From positions 1 through 32,640 of the forward strand of contig JAAYVT010000575.1 in assembly GCA_012517025.1 (NCBI GenBank): 32,640 nt of DNA, written 5' to 3'. The notes under the pieces are model-generated. The model searched no databases and was not told the origin of the DNA. It worked only from the letters and a program-made list of their open reading frames with translations. Positions 27,066 to 32,640 of the stretch are shown piece after piece. Source of the DNA: Phyllobacteriaceae bacterium. Its GTDB lineage: Bacteria; Pseudomonadota; Alphaproteobacteria; Rhizobiales; Ancalomicrobiaceae. Position 1 is the first letter of the stretch; the number at the start of each line of letters is the position of its first letter. A program made the translations under genes and the position numbers.

Positions 27066-27362
27066 ATGGCTCGTCGCTGCGAACTGACCGGCAAGGCCGT
27101 CCTGACCGGCAACAACGTCAGCCACGCCAACAACAGGACCCGTCGGCGGTTCCTGCCCAACCTCGTGTCCGTGACGCTGATCTCGGACGCGCTCGGGCAG
27201 AACGTGCGCCTGCGCATCTCGGCTTCGGCCCTGCGCTCGGTCGAGCATCGCGGCGGCATCGACGCGTTCCTGGCGAAGGCCTCCGACCTCGAACTCTCCC
27301 CGCGCGCGCGGCTCCTGAAGCGTCAGATCGCTCAGGCGCAGGTCGCCAAGGCGGCCGCGTGA
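27066..27362 (+). CDS. rpmB: 50S ribosomal protein L28
   Basis: [69 protein letters not shown]. Confidence 0.97.
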   Translation: MARRCELTGKAVLTGNNVSHANNRTRRRFLPNLVSVTLISDALGQNVRLRISASALRSVEHRGGIDAFLAKASDLELSPRARLLKRQIAQAQVAKAAA

Positions 27363-28069
27363 TCGAGCGGTCCGCGCCGGTCTCCGCGACCGAAGGCGCC
27401 GTCCCCGGGTCGACCCCGGCGGGCGGCGTTCCGCGTTCGGCTTGGGTGACCGCGATCGCCGCGATGGTGGCGGTGGTGGTGTCGTCGAACGTCGCCGTCC
27501 AGTATCCGGTCGCGGCGAAGATCGGCTCGCTCGATCTCGCCGACCTGCTCACCTGGGGCGCCTTCACCTATCCGGCCGCCTTCCTGGTCACCGACCTGAC
27601 CAACCGGCGCTTCGGCGTCTCGGTGGCGCGGCGGGTGATCCTGATCGGCTTCCTGATGGCGGTGGTGCTGTCGGTGGCGCTGGCCACCCCGCGCATCGCG
27701 ATCGCCTCGGCCTCCGCCTTCCTGGTCGGACAGCTGCTCGACGTCACCGTGTTCGACCGGCTGCGCCGCTCGGGCTGGTGGAAGGCGCCGTTCGTCGGCT
27801 CGCTGCTCGGCTCGGCGACCGACACCACGGTGTTCTTCACCCTCGCCTTCGCCGGCTTCGTCGCGCCGCTGCTCGGTGCCGCCGATTCGTTCTCGCAGGA
27901 GAACGCGATCCTGCTCGGCACCGCCGGGGTGGAGACGGCGCGCTGGGTGAGCTGGGCGCTCGCCGACTTCTCGGTGAAGCTGATGTTCGCCGCGCTGTTC
28001 CTGGTGCCTTATCGGATGCTGATGAACATCCTGTGGCCGATCCCGACGCGCCTGCCGGCCGCCGCCTGA
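27359..28069 (+). CDS. yhhQ: Queuosine precursor transporter, YhhQ/VUT family
   Basis: [53 protein letters not shown]...[16 protein letters not shown]...[21 protein letters not shown] start overlaps the rpmB stop (GTGA). Confidence 0.88.
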   Translation: MIERSAPVSATEGAVPGSTPAGGVPRSAWVTAIAAMVAVVVSSNVAVQYPVAAKIGSLDLADLLTWGAFTYPAAFLVTDLTNRRFGVSVARRVILIGFLMAVVLSVALATPRIAIASASAFLVGQLLDVTVFDRLRRSGWWKAPFVGSLLGSATDTTVFFTLAFAGFVAPLLGAADSFSQENAILLGTAGVETARWVSWALADFSVKLMFAALFLVPYRMLMNILWPIPTRLPAAA

Positions 28070-28101
28070 GATCGACGCGAGTTCGCGACGACGAAGAAAG
28101 A

Positions 28102-28127
28102 AAGCCCCGGAGCGATCCGGGGCTTTT
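28102..28127 (+). terminator. Rho-independent terminator after rpmB-yhhQ
   Basis: AAGCCCCGG-AGCGAT-CCGGGGCTT followed by TT, perfect 9-bp stem. Confidence 0.88.
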
Positions 28128-28165
28128 CGCGTTGCGGGGATCCGACGTCGCGGCGCGCGCGGCGC

Positions 28166-29056
28166 TCACGCGTGCGCGGGAATCGAGCCGGTCGTCTCGG
28201 GGGGCGTGGTCTGGGTGGCGGCGGTGGTCTCGCCCTTGATCCGGAAGGCGTGGGCATAGACCTGGAGCAGGCCGAAGGGGGTTCCCACCACCACCTTGTA
28301 GGGGATCATCATGCGGGCGTCGCCGACCGGCACGAACCAGATCGAGAATTCGAGGTTGCGCTCGAACCGCTCCTCTTCCGGCGACAGCGGGCGATAGCCT
28401 GCGATCGGCCGATAGGCCACTGCGCAGACCAGCGCCGGGCCGGCGTAGCCGCCGCGCTTGCCCTGCACCTCCATGCGGGTGCCGTAGGTCATGCGCAGGT
28501 CGTAGCGGACGCGGCCGTCGAAGACGCGGGCGGTGCGGTCGCAGTTGGCCTTGTCCATCGGATCCTGGCCGGCGGCGAGCGGCACCACGAAGGCGCCGAG
28601 CGGATCGATCACGCCCTTCTTGTGCTCGGCGAGCAGCGGCACGCGGCGGTCCCAGCCGGGATAATGGAGCTCGGTCGCCTCGACCGACTTCACGTTGGTG
28701 CCGGCGAAGCTCATGTCGACGTGGTTCGGTTCGGCGCCGCCGTCGATCTTGAGGTCGTAGTCCTTGGAGGTCAGCGTCCGCGCCGCGGCATGGCCGCTGG
28801 CGGTGGCGGTGGCCTGGCGATTGGCGACGATCTGGGCGAGGCCCTTGACCTGGGCGGCGACGTCGGCACGCCAGTCGCCGGTCTCGGTGGTGGAGAAGGT
28901 GAGGTCGCCGGCGCCGACCGGGAAGCCGGCGAGGGTGGCGGCGTAGGTCGCCTCGACGGTGGTGCCGGCGGCGGCCGGCGCGGCGACGGCGAAGATCAGC
29001 GCGATACTCGCGATCGCCGTCCCGGCGAGGCACTCACGACGGGCAAACATGGCCAC
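28166..29056 (-). CDS. DUF3108 domain-containing secreted protein (paralog B)
   Basis: Signal peptide then VEATYAATLAGFPVGAGDLTF; HKKGVIDPLGA, CDRTARVFDG, LVCAVAYRPIAGYR, VPVGDARMMIPYKVVVGTPFG. Confidence 0.9.
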   Translation of the reverse strand: MAMFARRECLAGTAIASIALIFAVAAPAAAGTTVEATYAATLAGFPVGAGDLTFSTTETGDWRADVAAQVKGLAQIVANRQATATASGHAAARTLTSKDYDLKIDGGAEPNHVDMSFAGTNVKSVEATELHYPGWDRRVPLLAEHKKGVIDPLGAFVVPLAAGQDPMDKANCDRTARVFDGRVRYDLRMTYGTRMEVQGKRGGYAGPALVCAVAYRPIAGYRPLSPEEERFERNLEFSIWFVPVGDARMMIPYKVVVGTPFGLLQVYAHAFRIKGETTAATQTTPPETTGSIPAHA

Positions 29057-29160
29057 GATTCCTCCGTTTCCCGTCCCGGGAAGCTCTCGGGCAGACCTTT
29101 CGCACGTCCGGCGAAGGGGTGCGCTCCGCCCATTTGTGGACGGGTAACCTTATCGAAAGG

Positions 29161-30219
29161 TTAATCCATACCGCTTTTCGCAGCGTCGTCGAGGAGGCGG
29201 AAACGCAGCAACAGGGTCCGCTGCAGCCAGAAGAAATTGTCGTCGGAGATCAGCGTCACGATGGTGCCGCCGTCGGGGGCGCGGTCGACGGCGAGGCCTT
29301 CCATGTTGTCGATCTCGTCGCCGCGTTCGTCGTCGAAGACGACGGTCGGGTGGACGACGCGGCCGCCGGCGACGTCCGCCGCGGCGACCCGGACGAGGCG
29401 GGCGCGGACGCCGCCGAAGAGCGAAAAACGGCGCTGCAGCACCAGCATGTCGCCGGAAGGCAGGAAGGCGGCGTCGGTGACGGCGAAGTCGTCGGTGGTG
29501 GCGAGGCGGAAGCGGCGCACGCCACCGGCCTCGAAGATCCAGCCCGGGTTCGCCTCGCCGCTCGGCGCGGTTTCGGCGATCGCCACGAGGCGGCCGTCGG
29601 GGGCGTCGGCGAGGGCCTCGAGCCCTTCGTTGGCGGGGAGCGCGCGGACGTCGTCGGGCACCTCGAACGGCCGGCCGGGTGCGGCGAGGAGATCGCGCGG
29701 ACGATCGGCGCGATAGGCGAGGACGCGATGCCGGTGCTCGAAGCCGACCCGGGCCTCGACGCCGCCGGCGAGTTCCCGGACCGTCACGCTCTCGGCGTCG
29801 CGCATGAACTTGCCGTGAAAGGGGCGGCGATGTTCGTCGAGGAGGGGGGCGATCATCGCGTCGGCGATCGCCCGGGGGCGGCCGTCGTCGTCGCCGTCGA
29901 GGCGGGCGACGAACCACGAACCCTCGTCGCCGATCGCCAAGAGCTCGCGACCCCGGTCGAAGCTCCGGAGGCCGGAGAGGCCGCCGAAGGCGCGGTCGCG
30001 GCTGGTGAGGACCAGCCCGCCGAGGAATTCGAGCCCGCCGAAGCGGCGGCGGTTCGGCTCGGAGGGGCGCAGCGCGATGATCGGGCGGGTCTCGACGACG
30101 AGGGGACGCGGAGCCGCGAAGGCCGCCTCGACCTCGCCGGTACCGGGACGCAGCGCCGGGATCAGCGCGACGATCGCGACGACGGCGAGGACGCCGAGGG
30201 CGAGGCGGTGCGATCTCAT
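29161..30219 (-). CDS. Esterase-like activity of phytase family protein
   Basis: [31 protein letters not shown]...MRDAESVTV...[20 protein letters not shown]...[39 protein letters not shown]. Confidence 0.87.
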   Translation of the reverse strand: MRSHRLALGVLAVVAIVALIPALRPGTGEVEAAFAAPRPLVVETRPIIALRPSEPNRRRFGGLEFLGGLVLTSRDRAFGGLSGLRSFDRGRELLAIGDEGSWFVARLDGDDDGRPRAIADAMIAPLLDEHRRPFHGKFMRDAESVTVRELAGGVEARVGFEHRHRVLAYRADRPRDLLAAPGRPFEVPDDVRALPANEGLEALADAPDGRLVAIAETAPSGEANPGWIFEAGGVRRFRLATTDDFAVTDAAFLPSGDMLVLQRRFSLFGGVRARLVRVAAADVAGGRVVHPTVVFDDERGDEIDNMEGLAVDRAPDGGTIVTLISDDNFFWLQRTLLLRFRLLDDAAKSGMD

Positions 30220-32099
30220 CGACCGCGTCGGGCTCCCCGCCGCGCCGGCGCCGGCTCGTCGCGGGCGTTTTCGTCGAAGAGCGAGGCGAGTTGGTCGGTC
30301 ATGGCCCCCGCCAGTTCCTCCGCGTCGACGATGGTCACCGCGCGGCGATAGTAGCGGGTGACGTCGTGGCCGATGCCGATGGCGATCAGTTCCACCGGCG
30401 AGCGCGTCTCGATCTCCTCGATGACGCGGCGCAGGTGGCGCTCCAGATAGTTGCCCGGGTTGACCGACAAGGTCGAGTCGTCGACCGGGGCACCATCGGA
30501 GATCATCATCAGAATACGGCGGCTCTCGGGGCGGCCGAGCAGGCGCTCGTGCGCCCAGGTCAGCGCCTCGCCATCGATGTTCTCCTTGAGCAGGCCCTCG
30601 CGCATCATCAGGCCGAGGTTGCGGCGCGAGCGCCGCCACGGCGCGTCGGCCGCCTTGTAGACGATGTGGCGCAGGTCGTTGAGCCGACCCGGAACGGGCG
30701 GCTTGCCCGACTGCAGCCACGCCTCGCGCGACTGGCCGCCCTTCCACGCCTTGGTGGTGAAGCCGAGGATCTCGACCTTGACGCCGCAGCGTTCGAGGGT
30801 GCGGGCGAGGATGTCGACGCAGGTCGCCGCGACGGTGATCGGGCGGCCGCGCATCGAGCCGGAATTGTCGATCAGCAGGGTGACGATGGTGTCGCGGAAG
30901 TCGACGTCGCGCTCGCGCTTGAACGACAGCGGCGCCATCGGGTCGATGACGACGCGGACGAGGCGCGCGGTGTCGAGCACGCCCTCCTCGAGGTCGAACA
31001 TCCAGGAGCGGTTCTGCTGCGCCATCAACTTGCGCTGCAGCCGGTTGGCGAGGCGGGCGACGGCGCCCTGCAGGGGGGCGAGCTGCTTGTCGAGATAGGC
31101 GCGCAGGCGATCGAGCTCGGGGCCCTCGCAGAGGTCCTCGGCGTGGATCACCTCGTCGAACTTGGTGGTGAAGACCTTGTAGTCGTCGACCGGCGGGCGG
31201 TTGGAGAGCGGGTGATCGGGGCGACGGGCCTCGGAGGCGGCGTCGGTCTCGGTGCCCTCGTCGTCGGTCGCCTCGTCGGCGTAGCCGTCGGTCGCCTCGG
31301 CGTCGCCCTCTTCCTCGTCCTCGCCGGCGCTCTCGGAAGCGGAGGCCTCGGAGCGGTCGGAGCCGTCCTGCTCTTCGGGCTCGCCGGCCTGTTCCTCGCC
31401 GGCGCCGTCTTCCTCGTTGGCGCCGTCCTGGTCGTCGCTCTCCTCCGGCTCGTCGCCGAGGTCCTCGGCCATCTCGAGGGCGGAGAGGATTTCGCGGACG
31501 ACGTGGGCGAAGGCCTTCTGGTCCTCGGCGGTGCCCTCCAGCCGATCGAGGGCGGCCATCGCCTTCTCCTCGATCTGCGGGCGCCACAGGTCGACCATCT
31601 TGGCGGCGGACGGCGGCGGCGCCTCACCGGTCAGGCGCTCGCGCACCAGCAGGGCGAGGGCGTCGGGAAGCGGTGCGTCGGCGACGTCGGAGACCTGGGA
31701 GGCGTGGGCCTTGGCGTAACGGGCGTCGAGCATCGCGGCGATGTTGGCCTTGACGCCATCCAGACGTCGGGAGCCGACCGCCTCGCAGCGCGCCTGCTCG
31801 ACCGCTTCCCACACCGCGCGGGCGTCGTGGCCCTCGGGCATGTACTGGCGATGGACGCCGGCGTCGTGGACGGCGAGGCGCAGCGCCATGGCGTCGGCCT
31901 GGCCGCGCAACACGCACGCCTCCTCGCGGGAGAGCTTGCGGGTCGGCTCGGGCAGACGGGCGGTGTGGCCGGTCAGCACGGCGCGATCGGTGCCGTAGGC
32001 GACCTCGAGATCCGGCACGCGCGAGATCGCCTTCATACAGGCGGCGAGCGCCTGCTTGAAGGGTTCGTTGGGCGGCGGCGACTTGTCCTTGGGTGCCAT
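30216..32099 (-). CDS. cobT: Cobaltochelatase subunit CobT
   Basis: 627 aa; N-terminal CobT region, highly acidic linker, v[58 protein letters not shown]. Confidence 0.97.
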   Translation of the reverse strand: MAPKDKSPPPNEPFKQALAACMKAISRVPDLEVAYGTDRAVLTGHTARLPEPTRKLSREEACVLRGQADAMALRLAVHDAGVHRQYMPEGHDARAVWEAVEQARCEAVGSRRLDGVKANIAAMLDARYAKAHASQVSDVADAPLPDALALLVRERLTGEAPPPSAAKMVDLWRPQIEEKAMAALDRLEGTAEDQKAFAHVVREILSALEMAEDLGDEPEESDDQDGANEEDGAGEEQAGEPEEQDGSDRSEASASESAGEDEEEGDAEATDGYADEATDDEGTETDAASEARRPDHPLSNRPPVDDYKVFTTKFDEVIHAEDLCEGPELDRLRAYLDKQLAPLQGAVARLANRLQRKLMAQQNRSWMFDLEEGVLDTARLVRVVIDPMAPLSFKRERDVDFRDTIVTLLIDNSGSMRGRPITVAATCVDILARTLERCGVKVEILGFTTKAWKGGQSREAWLQSGKPPVPGRLNDLRHIVYKAADAPWRRSRRNLGLMMREGLLKENIDGEALTWAHERLLGRPESRRILMMISDGAPVDDSTLSVNPGNYLERHLRRVIEEIETRSPVELIAIGIGHDVTRYYRRAVTIVDAEELAGAMTDQLASLFDENARDEPAPARRGARRGR

Positions 32100-32118
32100 C
32101 GACGGAGCGGCCTCCGTC

Positions 32119-32640
32119 TCAGCTGAAGACGACGTTGAGCGCGCTCTCCGGCAGATCCTTGCCGAAACACCGCTGGAAGAACTCGGCGACCTTCGGCCGC
32201 TCGGTCTCGTCGCACTTGTTGAGGAAGGTGACGCGCAGGGCGAAGCCGAGGTCGCCGAAGATCTCGGCGTTCTCCGCCCAGGTGATCACGGTGCGCGGGC
32301 TCATCACCGTGGAGAGCTCGCCGGCGACGAAGGCGTTGCGCGTCATGTCGGCGACGCGGACCATCTTGGAGACGGTGTCGCGGCCGTCGGCGGCGTCGCG
32401 ATAGTGCTTCGCCTTGGACAGGACGATGCCGACTTCCTCGTCGTGCGGCAGATAGTTCAGCGTGGTGACGATCGACCAGCGGTCCATCTGGGCCTGATTG
32501 ATCTGCTGGGTGCCGTGGTAGAGGCCGGAGGTGTCGCCGAGACCGATCGTGTTCGCCGTGGCGAACAGGCGGAAGGCCGGGTGCGGCTTGATCACCCGGT
32601 TCTGGTCGAGCAGGGTCAGGCGTCCGGAGCTCTCCAGCAC
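32119..32640 (-). CDS. cobS: Cobaltochelatase subunit CobS (C-terminal part, N-terminus outside window)
   Basis: [73 protein letters not shown]... AAA+ sensor region; frame open to window edge. Confidence 0.96.
   Translation of the reverse strand: MLESSGRLTLLDQNRVIKPHPAFRLFATANTIGLGDTSGLYHGTQQINQAQMDRWSIVTTLNYLPHDEEVGIVLSKAKHYRDAADGRDTVSKMVRVADMTRNAFVAGELSTVMSPRTVITWAENAEIFGDLGFALRVTFLNKCDETERPKVAEFFQRCFGKDLPESALNVVFS

Noticed and set aside
29145-29163. TAACCTT-ATCGA-AAGGTTA dyad as a CtrA site
   Set aside because: Spacing does not match TTAA-N7-TTAA and it overlaps the stop codon of the esterase-like gene; more likely part of transcription end.
29161-31587. 808-aa minus-strand ORF
   Set aside because: Its C-terminal 352 residues are the real esterase-like protein; the upstream part is out of frame with cobT and low complexity. 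True start taken as ATG 30219.
30291-32126. 611-aa plus-strand ORF
   Set aside because: Antisense to cobT; no recognisable domain, composition is a mirror of the cobT codons.

Overview
GC-rich chromosomal window, most likely from an alphaproteobacterium (probably Hyphomicrobiales, judged from cobS-cobT near rpmB, DUF1013/TrcR, DUF1192 and DUF3108 genes). Left to right it contains: a fragment of a small secreted Cys-rich protein; a BASS-family transporter; a complete periplasmic nitrate reductase operon napFDAGHBC (minus strand); a divergent two-domain siroheme-decarboxylase (NirDL/AhbAB-like) gene; recF and a DUF1192 gene; a RibD/DHFR-like protein, a cupin, a quinone oxidoreductase and TrcR; a REC-LuxR regulator convergent with a hybrid histidine kinase and a FIST-domain protein (NosP/NahK-like); DUF2478 and DUF6665-like genes; a stand-alone EAL protein; a response regulator coupled to a TadG-like protein and divergent from a large hybrid kinase with HPt; a glutamine-synthetase-family gene; a ~750-nt apparently non-coding stretch with three copies of a diverged repeat; two DUF3108 paralogs flanking rpmB and a YhhQ-type transporter; an esterase-like phytase-family protein; cobT and partial cobS. 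I saw no CRISPR array, rRNA, tRNA or intact mobile element. Points most worth a second look: the NosP/NahK-like signalling locus near nap and NirDL-like genes, the triplicated repeat at 25.35-26.02 kb, a perfect 12-bp dyad between the divergent regulator and kinase, and a hairpin exactly bracketed by a 6-bp direct repeat upstream of the quinone oxidoreductase. No database or folding software was used; all family calls are from recognition of motifs in the translations.
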